Source of the DNA: JBKECF01 sp047974375
GTDB taxonomy: Bacteria > Bacillota > Clostridia > Lachnospirales > CAMZNU01
Direction of reading: 5' to 3'
NCBI GenBank assembly: GCA_047974375.1
Contig: JBKECF010000006.1
Location: 62,001-126,000 of the forward strand
Length of the DNA: 64,000 nucleotides
Part shown: positions 36,827 through 46,350 of the stretch, piece after piece
Numbering within the stretch: position 1 is the stretch's first letter
Layout of the letters: every line of letters starts with the position of its first letter
The notes under the pieces: model-generated
Database searches by the model: none
Told to the model about the DNA's origin: nothing
Seen by the model: the letters and a program-made list of their open reading frames with translations, nothing else
Program-made: the position numbers and the translations under genes

Positions 36827-38209
36827 CTAGTATTCTTCTATGTTAAATGAGTTATATACACATTTTCTTGCATCAATTAAGTTGTTAAACACTTTATTTT
36901 CAATCATTTGAACTAATAAATTACCAATGGCTGTGGCTTCACTAGGCTTTGCAAAAACTTTCTTTTTACTGTATTTGGCTGTTAGTTTATTTAAATAAGC
37001 CGCATTTGAGCCACCACCAATAATATAAATCGCTTTATAATCTTTTTTTGTTATGTCTTCTATTTCCTTAACTGTTACGCTGTAAGAGTAGGCTAAGGAA
37101 TTGTAGACAACAGCGGCGATATCTTTAATTTCTGTTGGAATTTCTTGATTAGTTTTTTCGCAATAATTTTTTATTTCTGTAATCATAGACTTCGGTGTAA
37201 AAAACACATTGTCATTACAATCAACAATTGACCTTATATTTGATGTTTCGGCTAAGTCGCATAGTGTGCCGTAAGTTATGTTACCTAATTCATTTTTTAC
37301 ATTTTGAATAATCCATAAGCCCATAATGTTCTTTAAAAAACGATATTGATAATTTATACCACCTTCATTTGAAAGATTAAATTCTTGTGTTTTGGCAGTT
37401 ATAATGGGGGATGTTGATTCAATACCCATTAAAGACCATGTGCCAGAACTAATATAAACTCCTTTGGAATTATAATCTGGTAAAGCTGCAATTGCTGAAG
37501 CAGTATCATGAGTACATGGTAAAATAACATGGCAATTAAAACCTACAATGTTTTGTATTGTATTAGAAAGAGTTCCAACTTTTGTTCCAGGAGTACTTAG
37601 CTCTTTAAATAAAGATTTTTTAAAACCTAGCTTTTCAATAATTTCACTATCCCATTCTTTAGTATAAGCGTTTACCATAGATGTAGTTGTTGCATTAGTA
37701 TATTCTTGTTTTTTAACACCTGTTAGTAGAAAATTCAAATAATCTGGTAACATTAAAAAACTTTCTGCTTTTTGAATTTCGTCAGTATTATCTTTTAGGT
37801 ACTTTAATTGAAAAATTGTATTATAATCTTGCTCTTGTATACCTGTTTTTTCGTATAAAATATTTTTTGGTATAACCTCATATATTTTATCTTTTATACC
37901 GGTTGTTCTTGAATCTCTATAGGAAACGGAATCTCCTACTAAATTGTCATTTTCGTCTAGTAAGACAAAATCAACACCCCAAGTGTCAATTCCAACGGAC
38001 ATTGGTATTTTATCAAGTTCCTTACATTTTTTTAAACCTTCTACAACTTGGCTAAATAAATATTCTATATCCCATACTTCTTTAGAATTTTTATTAATAA
38101 AGCCATTATCAAACCTATGTACTTCTTCTAGTATAATTTTATTATCTTTAATTGTGCCTAGTATATGACGTCCACTAGATGCACCTATATCAATAGCCAA
38201 AAAATACAT
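36827..38209 (-). CDS. rhaB: Rhamnulokinase
   Basis: It phosphorylates L-rhamnulose with ATP. It is a FGGY-type sugar kinase of 460 residues. ATP and sugar motifs are AIDIGASSGRHILG at the N terminus, GIDTWGVDFVLLD, YRDSRT and the C-terminal IYIIGGGSNAAYLNKLTA. It begins the minus-strand catabolic operon, divergent from the AraC-family regulator. No rhamnose transporter is in the window. Confidence 0.95.
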   Translation of the reverse strand: MYFLAIDIGASSGRHILGTIKDNKIILEEVHRFDNGFINKNSKEVWDIEYLFSQVVEGLKKCKELDKIPMSVGIDTWGVDFVLLDENDNLVGDSVSYRDSRTTGIKDKIYEVIPKNILYEKTGIQEQDYNTIFQLKYLKDNTDEIQKAESFLMLPDYLNFLLTGVKKQEYTNATTTSMVNAYTKEWDSEIIEKLGFKKSLFKELSTPGTKVGTLSNTIQNIVGFNCHVILPCTHDTASAIAALPDYNSKGVYISSGTWSLMGIESTSPIITAKTQEFNLSNEGGINYQYRFLKNIMGLWIIQNVKNELGNITYGTLCDLAETSNIRSIVDCNDNVFFTPKSMITEIKNYCEKTNQEIPTEIKDIAAVVYNSLAYSYSVTVKEIEDITKKDYKAIYIIGGGSNAAYLNKLTAKYSKKKVFAKPSEATAIGNLLVQMIENKVFNNLIDARKCVYNSFNIEEY

Positions 38210-38315
38210 AAAACACCTCTTTCTTTTTTTAGTTTTAACTAATATACTATATTTACTAGTTTTTTAAAATTATTTAAATTGCTAATATATCACACTATAT
38301 TGCTAAGGAGGTTTT

Positions 38316-39269
38316 ATGTTTGAACGTATACCATTTATTTCCATAAGAAAAAATAGAATTACACCAATTAAATATTTAAATGAAATGGAAGAATTAAATA
38401 TAATTAGTAATGATTTTTTGGACTCTTTTAACGCAGATTTTATATTAAATGACATATCATTTATACAGCCTACACCGATTTCTGAAACGTCTTTAGAAAG
38501 ACTTTTATATTTGCAAGCATTTACTTTAATAAATGGTGATAGTACATACTATACTAAAAGAGAAAAATACAATTCATTTTTAATATCTTATACGTATAGC
38601 GGCACTGGATATTTAGAATATGATAATAAAGAATATACCTTAGAAAAGGGTATGGGATTTTTAATTGACTGTAGGAAAAAACATTTTTATAAAACAAAAG
38701 GTGAACAATGGGGCCATTATGATTTACATTTTAATGGTATAGATGCCGAGTATTTAGTAGGTGAATATAATAAATATAAGAATATTATTTTTGAAGTATC
38801 TGGTAAAGGATATTTTTATTTAACTTTAGAAAAAATACTATGGGATTATTCTATTTACTCAAATCATAAAGAACTATACGTATCCAATGGTATTGCAAAT
38901 TTGCTTGTACATTTAATTAAAAAAAAGGAGAACACTTATAAAAATAATATTCCGGAGTATATACAATATTTAGTTAAATATATAGATAATAATTTTTATA
39001 ATAGATTAACTATTGATGACTTATCGAGATTTTCAGGCGTGAGTAAATATCATTTAATTAGAGAGTTTAAAAAGTATACAAATTTCACACCAACAGATTA
39101 TATAATAGAATTAAGAATTGAGAGAGCAAAATTATTATTACAAAATACGACTATTCCATCTTATAAAATAGGGAATTTAGTAGGATTTCATAACACAAAT
39201 AATTTTACAAATTTATTCAAAAAAAGGGTAGGGACAACGCCAAATGTTTACAGAAAGGGTTTACAATAA
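38316..39269 (+). CDS. AraC-family transcriptional regulator of the rhamnose genes
   Basis: It probably activates rhaBAD when rhamnose is present. The first half is an AraC-type cupin (SYTYSGTGYLEYDNKEYTL, GQWGHYDLHF-like). The last 100 residues hold two helix-turn-helix motifs, with LTIDDLSRFSGVSKYHLIREFKKYTNFTPTDYI and IGNLVGFHNTNNFTNLFKKRVGTTP in sequence (given here only as landmarks). It is divergent from rhaB with a 106-nt intergenic region. GGAGG precedes the ATG. The link to rhamnose is by position. Confidence 0.88.
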   Translation: MFERIPFISIRKNRITPIKYLNEMEELNIISNDFLDSFNADFILNDISFIQPTPISETSLERLLYLQAFTLINGDSTYYTKREKYNSFLISYTYSGTGYLEYDNKEYTLEKGMGFLIDCRKKHFYKTKGEQWGHYDLHFNGIDAEYLVGEYNKYKNIIFEVSGKGYFYLTLEKILWDYSIYSNHKELYVSNGIANLLVHLIKKKENTYKNNIPEYIQYLVKYIDNNFYNRLTIDDLSRFSGVSKYHLIREFKKYTNFTPTDYIIELRIERAKLLLQNTTIPSYKIGNLVGFHNTNNFTNLFKKRVGTTPNVYRKGLQ

Positions 39270-39270
39270 A

Positions 39271-39590
39271 TGGGCTGTCTTGAAAAGAAAAAATCTTGGT
39301 GCTTTGCCCCAAACCTTGGTCATAAAGCTTTGCTTTATTGCTTCTGAATTTTTGCTTTGCAAAAACCAAACACTTTGTGTTTGTCAGCCGATCACTGCTG
39401 TTCTACCAGCCCCACAAGCTTTTGAAAAAGTTGGTTGCAGACTCAAGCAGTTTCTGAAAGGAACGACCAGAGCTTTACTAAAATTTTAATTAAGAAAAAG
39501 AGCGAAAGCTCATCGCTCCTTTTGTACTTTTATATATTTTTTGAAAATCATTTTTAAATTTGGTAATATTTTTTATTTCAAAAGAGCCCA
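39271..39590 (+). repeat. MITE-like repeat, copy D, with inverted ends
   Basis: The 320-bp element has ends TGGGCTGTCTTGAAA and TTTCAAAAGAGCCCA, an inverted pair with two mismatches. Its first 55 bp and last 100 bp match copy A (3059-3338, reversed), including the GAGCGA/TCGCTC terminator hairpin near 39497-39520. It contains a GGTC hairpin module (39319-39342) directly followed by the 64-bp triple-hairpin element. It starts one base after the AraC-family stop and ends 5 nt before the epimerase stop, between convergent genes. Confidence 0.75.
39343..39406 (+). repeat. 64-bp triple-hairpin element, copy 1 (inside MITE-like copy D)
   Basis: It runs from TCTGAA to TTCTAC, exactly 64 bp. Hairpin 1 has stem TTTTTGC/GCAAAAA with loop TTT. 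After CC, hairpin 2 has AAACAC/GTGTTT with loop TTT. Hairpin 3 has CAGC/GCTG. The other two copies keep the layout and lengths but with different complementary stems. Confidence 0.8.
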
Positions 39591-39595
39591 ATTAA

Positions 39596-40540
39596 TTAAT
39601 CTATGGTATTTTTTAAAATTTTTAAACCTGTGTCTAGGTCCACTATTGGTTTCCAGCTTAGTTTGTTTTCGATTTTTGCTATATCTAATACTGAACGTCT
39701 TATATCCCCTGGGCGTTCACTTTCCAGCATAATATCCATGTTGGAATTAAATATATTTTTTATTTTCAAATAAATGTCTAGAATAGGTATTTCGATGGAT
39801 GATGCAATATTAAAAACATCATTACAACAATTTTCTGTTAATAAAATATTAGCATTTACAACGTCAATTACATTTACATAATCTCTAGTGCATCCTCGAG
39901 GCATATCTTTATATGTTCTAAGAATTGAATTTTTATTATTTTTAATATTATCAATAAAAATAGGGATAACTCCGGATTCGCCGTCCTTTATTTGCCTTTC
40001 GCCATAAACATTACCATATCGTAGTATAGCGAAGGAAAAATTATAAATCTTTGAATAAATTTCTATATATTTTTCACCAGCGTATTTATTAATGGCATAG
40101 GGTGAAATTAATTGTGGTGAGTCACTTTCTTTAGACTTTTCATTTCCAACTATTTCTTTTGAAAGAGCACCTCCAGAGGATACATAAAGAAATTTTTTAA
40201 TGCTAAATTCTTTACATAGGTTAATTAAATTTAATAAACCAAATAAATTTACATCTAAATCGTATTTAGGTTCTTCAATAGAATATGGTACGGATTTTTG
40301 AGCAGCGTGATGGTTTATAATATTCGGTTTATATTTATTAAAGACATCAAAAAGCTTTTTATCGCGTATATCCATTTTAATAAATGTAAAATTCTTGTGG
40401 TCTATTATGTTCTTTAAGTTTTGAATATTGCCAGATGATAAATTATCAATAGCAATAACTGAGTATCCTTTAGCTATGTATTTTTCGCATAAATTAGAGC
40501 CTATAAAACCTGCCCCGCCTGTAACTAATACTGTATCCAT
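39596..40540 (-). CDS. NAD-dependent sugar-nucleotide epimerase (UDP-glucose 4-epimerase type)
   Basis: It is an SDR-fold epimerase or dehydratase acting on a nucleotide sugar, probably for surface glycans. The NAD loop is TGGAGFIGSN near the N terminus. Catalytic residues are in YVSSGGALS and SPYAINKYAGE (YxxxK). RYGNVYGERQ follows. I start at ATG 40540 because GGAGA lies 5 nt upstream; an ATG 12 nt earlier overlaps that site. It is closer to the WbpP/Gne type than to the galE at 16289. It is alone on its strand, with no glycan neighbours. Confidence 0.85.
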   Translation of the reverse strand: MDTVLVTGGAGFIGSNLCEKYIAKGYSVIAIDNLSSGNIQNLKNIIDHKNFTFIKMDIRDKKLFDVFNKYKPNIINHHAAQKSVPYSIEEPKYDLDVNLFGLLNLINLCKEFSIKKFLYVSSGGALSKEIVGNEKSKESDSPQLISPYAINKYAGEKYIEIYSKIYNFSFAILRYGNVYGERQIKDGESGVIPIFIDNIKNNKNSILRTYKDMPRGCTRDYVNVIDVVNANILLTENCCNDVFNIASSIEIPILDIYLKIKNIFNSNMDIMLESERPGDIRRSVLDIAKIENKLSWKPIVDLDTGLKILKNTID

Positions 40541-41117
40541 TATTTTCTCCATATAAATTTATAGTTGTTATGTGAATTATAATTAATACATTAGCTATAG
40601 TCAAATAAGTATATTTTTAAGAGTTATATTTTCATTAGCTATTTCACTTAAATAACTTCTATTCACTTCAAGTAAGTTTTATCATTTAAATTTAAATTCA
40701 GCCATAGATTTACTAAGTCCAGTAATGAATATAATAATCAAAAAACTTAAATAACCAGAGAGAAGCATGGATTTCGACTGAATGCTTGTATTGATGTGGG
40801 AGATAAATTATAAATAATTTACCATGAGATATTTCGTATATATTACATTTTTTATTTTTTTTGATAATTTTATTAATATATTATATATTGTACTAAAACA
40901 GATATTGTTTTTTTAAAAAAAACCAGTATACTATGCATAATGATTGCTGCAGAAATCATTTGTAAATGAATTTATTGTTTAAGTTTCATGGTCGACGGAT
41001 CATTGTAGCAAAAACAGATTTTTTCGAGGATGTTTATAATTACACCAATGAACTATTCGTTAGCTATGACAATATTTTATATGTACTAGAATAATAAAAT
41101 GTATAGGATGATTTTAT
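40541..41117. other. Gene-poor AT-rich segment with traces of decayed coding sequence
   Basis: No intact gene is visible. A short readable patch near 40761-40812 gives KHGFRLNACIDVGDKL before a stop, which may be a remnant of a larger gene. I cannot identify it. The rest is AT-rich with an early TATAAT-like set near 40860-40890. Confidence 0.35.
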
Positions 41118-41474
41118 ATGAGATTAAAAAAGGTCTTTGTAATAGTGTTAATAAGTACGTTTATAGGTATTTTTGTTGTACACAATAATAGTGCAGATAG
41201 GTTAAAGTATTCTAAAAATACGATGAACTTTATTTTTGTTGAAGTTTTATCAGATATTCAAAAGAGGAAATTTTAGATATATACTATTTAGACAGTGAAG
41301 ATAGTAATAGGAACATAAAAACACATAATTTTAGGAAATTATATAATATTCAATATGTACCTAGTTTTGATGTATTTCAACAACGGAACAAGTAAAAGCC
41401 TAAGATTTGATGTAACGTCACCTTTGTTTGACAAGGAGGTTCCTCTTACCAAAATGAAAAATATTATAAAATAA
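41118..41474 (+). pseudogene. Decayed thioredoxin-like secreted protein
   Basis: It starts at ATG 41118 with an N-terminal hydrophobic anchor and then goes out of frame near 41263 and again near 41380. Reading across both shifts gives one protein: signal or anchor, EEILDIYYLDSEDSNRNIK, then YNIQYVPSFDVYFNNGTS, the last resembling the YxIxxVPTxxxF end of thioredoxin folds. Two frameshifts make it inactive. It is followed by a DUF2599-type pseudogene. Confidence 0.55.
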
Positions 41475-41480
41475 TTTTTA

Positions 41481-42085
41481 TTGGTTCTGGCTTTTATAAC
41501 AGTTAATACTTATCACTTTTTAATTAATAGAGGTAAAGTATATGAAAATTTATGTAGTATTTTGATTAGTTTTATTATAATATCATCTATTTTAACGCCT
41601 AGTGTGTATGCTACGGAAGTAGATAATATTTATTTAAATTATGGTTATGAAAGTTATAAAGATTTAAAAAGAGATTACTTAGTAGGATTAGAAGAAAATG
41701 ATTTAGAGAAACAGATTGAACTAGAGAGAATAGCCGAAGAAACATTATAGGCAGAAATTCTATTATCAGAAAATCAAAGGAAATCACTTGGAATTGATCC
41801 GGATGCAGATAGATATTTTAATAAACACTTTTTAGGTGGGGGATGGAAGCTTAGGAGCGATGGCTGGACTCTAGCAGTTATTCCAAGAAGAAATGACAAT
41901 AAATATGAAGCGTGGAGTGGCGTGTATGGTAGGTTTTATAGGACTTCTCGATGGGCAAATACAGTAGTATGAAAAAACAGTTCTACTGCCATGCAAGAAA
42001 TTTCTGGCCTTATACTACTGAAAAAGAGTGGAATCTAGAGCTTTGTAAAACTAGTACTAGCTATATACTTGTAATTAGGAGATAA
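41481..42085 (+). pseudogene. Decayed DUF2599-type secreted protein
   Basis: A signal-like hydrophobic segment (SILISFIIISSILTPSVYA) is followed by an acidic region. The frame is then broken by TAG 41748-41750 and by a shift near 41970. Across these, GGGWKLRSDGWTLAVIPR, then KKQFYCHARNFWPYTTE and KEWNLEL match the DUF2599 pattern, where WNLE is a hallmark. The family's function is unknown. It is the third of a run of plus-strand remnants and lies just before an intact small membrane protein. Confidence 0.6.
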
Positions 42086-42086
42086 A

Positions 42087-42452
42087 ATGAATGATATTTT
42101 TGATATGTATTTAAACCACATTAACTATTACATACTTATATATTTAATAATTATAATTAGTAATAGTATAAATTTAATATTAATAATGAATTTTTGTAAA
42201 TCAAATAAAATTATCGGGGCTTTCTTGCTAGTGGCTCAGAATATAATATTAACTATGGCTTTAGTACTTCTTTCTATATGTAATGTAGTTGTGCTTGACC
42301 AATGGATTGATTATAGCGCCAAAGGGATGACATTTAGTTTTGGTGATATTTATGTATGCTTAATTTTTGCTTCCGCTTTTTTAACACTTTTAAGTGGTAT
42401 TATATGTATTATTAGCTTAATAAAATATATGAAGGCAAAATATGTAGAATAA
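42087..42452 (+). CDS. Small multi-pass membrane protein of unknown function
   Basis: Three or four hydrophobic helices fill the 121 residues (about 15-35, 42-68, 85-112). No motif is recognised. It begins 1 nt after the DUF2599 pseudogene stop, with AGGAGA inside that gene's end, and is followed by a terminator. It may be the intact tail of the former operon. Confidence 0.6.
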   Translation: MNDIFDMYLNHINYYILIYLIIIISNSINLILIMNFCKSNKIIGAFLLVAQNIILTMALVLLSICNVVVLDQWIDYSAKGMTFSFGDIYVCLIFASAFLTLLSGIICIISLIKYMKAKYVE

Positions 42453-42470
42453 TTTATATTATAAATGATA

Positions 42471-42523
42471 AAAAAGAGGCATTTGCGAAATAGCATTTTT
42501 TGCTAAATCGCTGTGCCTTTTTT
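42471..42523 (+). terminator. Terminator after the small membrane protein
   Basis: AAAAAGAGGCA pairs with TGCCTTTTTT, with inner pairs GCGA/CGCT-like, followed by T and A. It closes the plus-strand accessory operon. Confidence 0.8.
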
Positions 42524-42658
42524 AATTGCCTGATTTTACAGGGGTATATAAATTTTATTATATCCGTTTAAATATTTTTTAATTTAGAAATGGGTACAAC
42601 AAAGCAAACCTACGATTGTATATTTTTTAATGGCTATAGGTTAGAGGATATGAAAAAA

Positions 42659-43310
42659 AGTCTGTAAATAAACCTTCTATGATAAAATAAAAAAATCATA
42701 GGAGGTAATTTTTATGTCAAGAAGAAAAATGACAGAAGGAAAAGAAAGAATAATAGCAGGATTGTTGGAAGAATACGATATTAAGAGCGGAAATGATATT
42801 GAAAACGCGTTAAAAAATTTATTAGGTGGAACAATTGAAAGTATGTTAAGAAGCGAGCTAGATAGTGAATTAGGGTATGGAAACTATGAAAGAAATAGTA
42901 CTAAAAACGCAAGAAATGGATATAAAAGTAAAACTTTAAAAAGCACCTATGGAGAGATTCTAATTGAAGTGCCACAAGACCGAAATGGTGATTTTGAGCC
43001 AAAAGTCGTAAAAAAGAGACAAAAAGATATTTCAGGAATTGAAGAGAAGATAATTTCAATGTATGCAAGTGGACTAACAATAAGATAAATATCAGATCAG
43101 ATTAACGAAATATATGGATTTGAAGTTTCTGGAGGAACAGTATCTGATATAACAGATAAACTTATACCTGAAAAAGAAGAATGGCAAAACCGACCATTAT
43201 CAAGGGTATATCCGATTATATTTATTGATGCAATTCATTTTTCAGTGAGAGTAAAAGGAATATAGTACGCACCAACAGAAGAAAAAGCCTTTTAAAAAAT
43301 GGAAGAAGTG
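42659..43310 (+). mobile_element. Truncated IS256-family element, first copy
   Basis: A transposase frame opens at ATG 42714 behind GGAGG and reads SGNDIENALKNLLGGTIE, then RNGYKSKTLKSTYGEI and VPQDRNGDFEPKVV, typical of IS256 transposases. It is broken by TAA at 43086-43088 and later TAG, and ends near FIDAIHFSVRV, the first catalytic D region. The C-terminal two thirds are missing. It directly abuts a second IS256-like copy, suggesting insertion or deletion between them. Confidence 0.85.
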
Positions 43311-44213
43311 GTAGTGTCCAAAAATCTGTGTAAATAAAAAAAGTCTTCCATAAGAAAAATTAATGATATAAAATTAATTTTAATATATGGAGGACTTTTA
43401 TTATACAAAAAACAACAAAAGTAAGTGAGTTAGTACAAGATATGATGGAAATACACGACATAAGAAATGGTGAGGATTTAAATGCAGTATTGAAACAAAT
43501 GATGAAAGAAGTGGTAGAAGCACTTTTGGAAGCAGAGCTTGAAGAAGAGTTAGGTTACAGTAAAAGTGATAGAAATGCAAACAAAAAAACTACAGAAATG
43601 GAAAAACAGAAAAGACAGTAAAATCAGATATTTAGGAATTAAGGATATCAACACCAAGAGATAGAAATGGGGAATTTGAGCCTAAAATACTACCTATAAA
43701 CTCCAGAACATTAGGAAATATAGAAGATAAAGTAATATCAATGTATGCTAAAGGTCTGAATTTTTACTCCCTAAAAACCAAATGCTACGCATTTATCAGC
43801 TGTTCACCACTGTTCTAGTATGACAATACGAGACATATCAGATCATATAAAAGATATATATGGTTATGAGTTATCAGCAAGTTAAGTGTTTACAATAACA
43901 GACAAAATATTACCTGTGATAGAAGGCTGGCAAAATAGACCCTTAAATTCAAAATACTATTTTATCTTTATGGATGCAATACATTACAAAGTAAAGGTGA
44001 ATAATAGAATAGTATCAAAGGCAGCATATATTGCAATAGGCACAGATGATGATGGTTATAAAGATGTTTTAGGCATATGGATAAGAGAAAATGAAACAAG
44101 CAAATATTGGTTAAAGGTATTAGGAGACATAAAAAATAGAGGAGTAGAATACGTTGGAATATTCAGTATAGATGGATTACCTGGCTTTCTAGAAGCTACA
44201 AAAGCAATATTTT
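43311..44213 (+). mobile_element. Truncated IS256-family element, second copy, carrying a 64-bp hairpin insert
   Basis: Its left end TCTGTGTAAATAAA resembles that of the first copy. The transposase begins at 43403, but its start codon is ATA, not ATG. It has several stops and shifts. Reading across them gives SELVQDMMEIHDI, PRDRNGEFEPKIL, MYAKG, then the 64-bp element, then MTIRDISDHIKDIYGYELS and FIFMDAIHYKVKV with GIFSIDGLPGF. It ends at the DUF6973 fragment near 44213, so the third catalytic E is lost. Confidence 0.8.
43755..43818 (+). repeat. 64-bp triple-hairpin element, copy 2 (inside an IS256 transposase)
   Basis: TCTGAA to TTCTAG, exactly 64 bp. Hairpin 1 has TTTTTA/TAAAAA around CTCCC. 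Hairpin 2 has AAATGC/GCATTT with loop TAC. Hairpin 3 has CAG/CTG. Taking it out joins AAAGG to TATGAC, which gives AAA GGT ATG AC, the Lys-Gly-Met-Thr frame expected for IS256 transposases. Confidence 0.8.
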
Positions 44214-44606
44214 CATGAGCATCACTCCATGATTTAGCAAAATCATAGCCTACATCTATTACCATTCCATAATTCCATGATGCATGTCTAAATGCATCAC
44301 CATTCCCATCAGTAAGCCTAGTTGAATAATTTTTTTGTGCGTAATCAATAGCTAATTTACCATTAGACATACATAATAAGCCTTTTGTCTTATTTTTATT
44401 ATATAGTGCCTGTTCTTGAGAATTCATTTTACCAGTAATATATCCGTATTAGTTCTAAAACGCATTTCAATTATGTCTTTACGAGCTTCTTTCACATTCT
44501 CAATTTCTATAATTTTTTGTTCTATTTCGTTTGCCATTACGGTGTTGGTAAAAAACGGTTGTATCAACGTTAAACATAACATCGATATAAATAAAAATTT
44601 TTTCAT
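44213..44606 (-). pseudogene. Truncated secreted DUF6973-like protein
   Basis: An N-terminal signal peptide (FLFISMLCLTLIQPFFTNTV) begins at ATG 44606. A frameshift near 44440 separates it from the conserved part with GNGDAFRHASWNYGMV and WSDAHENIA, which matches the DUF6973 pattern (DAFRH and AHE). The gene stops at the IS256 junction near 44213, so the C terminus is gone. It overlaps the 3' end of the blaR1 remnant by one or two bases, as the last gene of that minus-strand operon. Confidence 0.6.
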
Positions 44607-44607
44607 T

Positions 44608-45471
44608 TTACTTCTCTTCAATTATCTTATAGCCATAATCAATAAAAATTTTAGCTGTTTCCCCACTAATCTCATCATCAATCTTACCATCAATATAAAA
44701 TAAATACTTACCATCTTTAGTTTTCATAATATAAGCATCATCAGTAGAAATTGCTATTGACTCATCTGTTGGTGCTTTATATGATGGTTGTAATATGTAC
44801 GCATAAGATAAAACACTCATTAATAAAAACAATGTAGCAATTAAAAACTAATTATTGTTAGGTATATAGTTCATAACTACTTTAAATCGTTCAGTTATTT
44901 CTGATTTCCTTTCGGACTTTTCAACGTACTAACTATTACAGATAAATACTCAACCTTGTTAGGCTTATCCATGAGTACTATAGATTTGTCAAATAAGCCT
45001 ATTCCGATAGGTGTACTTATATAACTGCTTTTGTAAACATTAATATTAATGTATTTGTTTAGTTCTATTTTTATAGTGTCTAGAATTTCTAATTCTTTGC
45101 TCTCACAAGGTTTTGATAACTTTATTATATTTTTATGAACATTTTTATATTCAATAATAAAATCTCTAATTTTAACCACAGATACTACTAGCCAAATTGT
45201 AAGTAAAACCTTAATTATGTGAATACTTTCAAATCCATTCATTCTATATCAATAAAGAACTTTGAACGTATCTGCATAAAATTTCTCTGCAGGTATTACC
45301 TTTGTAAAACTAAATTCTAGAGGAAAGAATATTCTAAAAATACTAAAAGAATAGTAATCCAATATCATAATATTTTTTTATTCCATTAATTTTACGCACA
45401 TTGTAAGTTATAAAAATAAAAGCTGTACTCCATATAAGTGCTGTTAGAAATGAAAAAATTGATACTTCCAT
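44608..45471 (-). pseudogene. blaR1: Decayed BlaR1/MecR1-type M56 sensor peptidase
   Basis: BlaR1 proteins sense wall damage or beta-lactams and cleave BlaI. It starts at ATG 45471 with AGGAGAG. The first helix SIFSFLTALIWSTAFIFITY is normal. A shift near 45350 restores LEFSFTKVIPAEKFYAD. TGA interrupts near 45253. The part before the zinc site, with SSYISTPIGIGLFDKSIVLMD, is kept. The HExxH region is deleted (44833-44894). The C-terminal SVLSYAYILQPSYKAPTDES remains. It is not functional as it stands. Confidence 0.75.
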
Positions 45472-45570
45472 ATTAGCTCTCCTAGTTAAAAATAAAAAAT
45501 TCGGCTTCGTGAATTTAATATTTTATGGTTTTCACCGTTCTTTGGTAAAAAAACCTCCTGTATTCCGTAG

Positions 45571-45867
45571 TTAATCCTCCCTGTTTTTATAATCTTCTAA
45601 CATTTTTTCTAGCTCTGCTACTAACTCATCATTTGAGTCATCGTCAGAACCTTTGCTTTATTTAACTAAAGCAACTGCAATTTTTGCAATTGAACTTTTA
45701 TTAAAATCTTGTGACATTATACTTCGTGCAGCCACTTCTTCAGCAGACAGAACAACTTTAAATTGTCTTGCGTATTGACTGCCATATTGAACTTGTCCAC
45801 ACACAGTTAGTAGCCCTTCTGTTTCTAATGTCTTTAATAATTTGTGTATACCAGAGGGGCCACTCAA
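45571..45867 (-). pseudogene. blaI: Decayed BlaI/MecI-type repressor
   Basis: A winged-helix-like segment, GIHKLLKTLETEGLLTV, then YARQFKVVLSAEEVAARS and DFNKSSIAKIAVALVK, matches the BlaI family after its first helices. TAA follows VALVK at 45658-45660. The frame then continues with DDDSNDELVAELEKMLEDY to 45571, the expected BlaI tail. The N-terminal helix-turn-helix is missing or out of frame. It lies upstream of the blaR1 remnant, as in the normal blaI-blaR1 order. Confidence 0.65.
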
Positions 45868-45922
45868 AATAAATATACTTTCGCGGCATAAAAGTTAATC
45901 CTTCTCTATTACTGCATCTTCT

Positions 45923-46350
45923 TTAGCTTGCATTATCCCTTTTTAATCTGTATTCAACAGAAGTTACATAATTTAATGATCCATGAATGCGTTTATAGTT
46001 ATACCATAGAACATATTCTGAAAGTTCTTTCTTTAATTCTTCTAAATCATTAAATATTCTTTCATATGCAAATTCTGTTTTTATAATTTTATACGCTGCT
46101 TCAGCTACTGCATTATCATAAGGACAACCTTTTTTGCTAAGTGACCGCTCTATTTCAAATGCTTGTAGCACTTCATCTATTACTTTATTTTTAAATTCAT
46201 TTCCTCTATCTGTATGGAAAATTTCTATTTCCATTAAATTGATTGTTAAATTCATAAAAGCTTCATATACTAAACTTGCATCCTTTTTTGAACCACATGA
46301 GTATCCTACAATCTCTCTATTAAATAGATTTATTAACAAACTAAATTGTA
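45923..46350 (-). mobile_element. 3' fragment of an IS3-family element (orfB, integrase core)
   Basis: The 138-residue frame is the rve catalytic core: LINLFNREIVGYSC, IEIFHTDRGNEF with the second D, and YDNAVAEAAYKIIKTE with the E, ending LWYNYKRIHGSLNYVTSVEY. It is cut at its N-terminal side next to the galT stop (46341), so no complete element remains. The first D region is missing. Confidence 0.85.
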
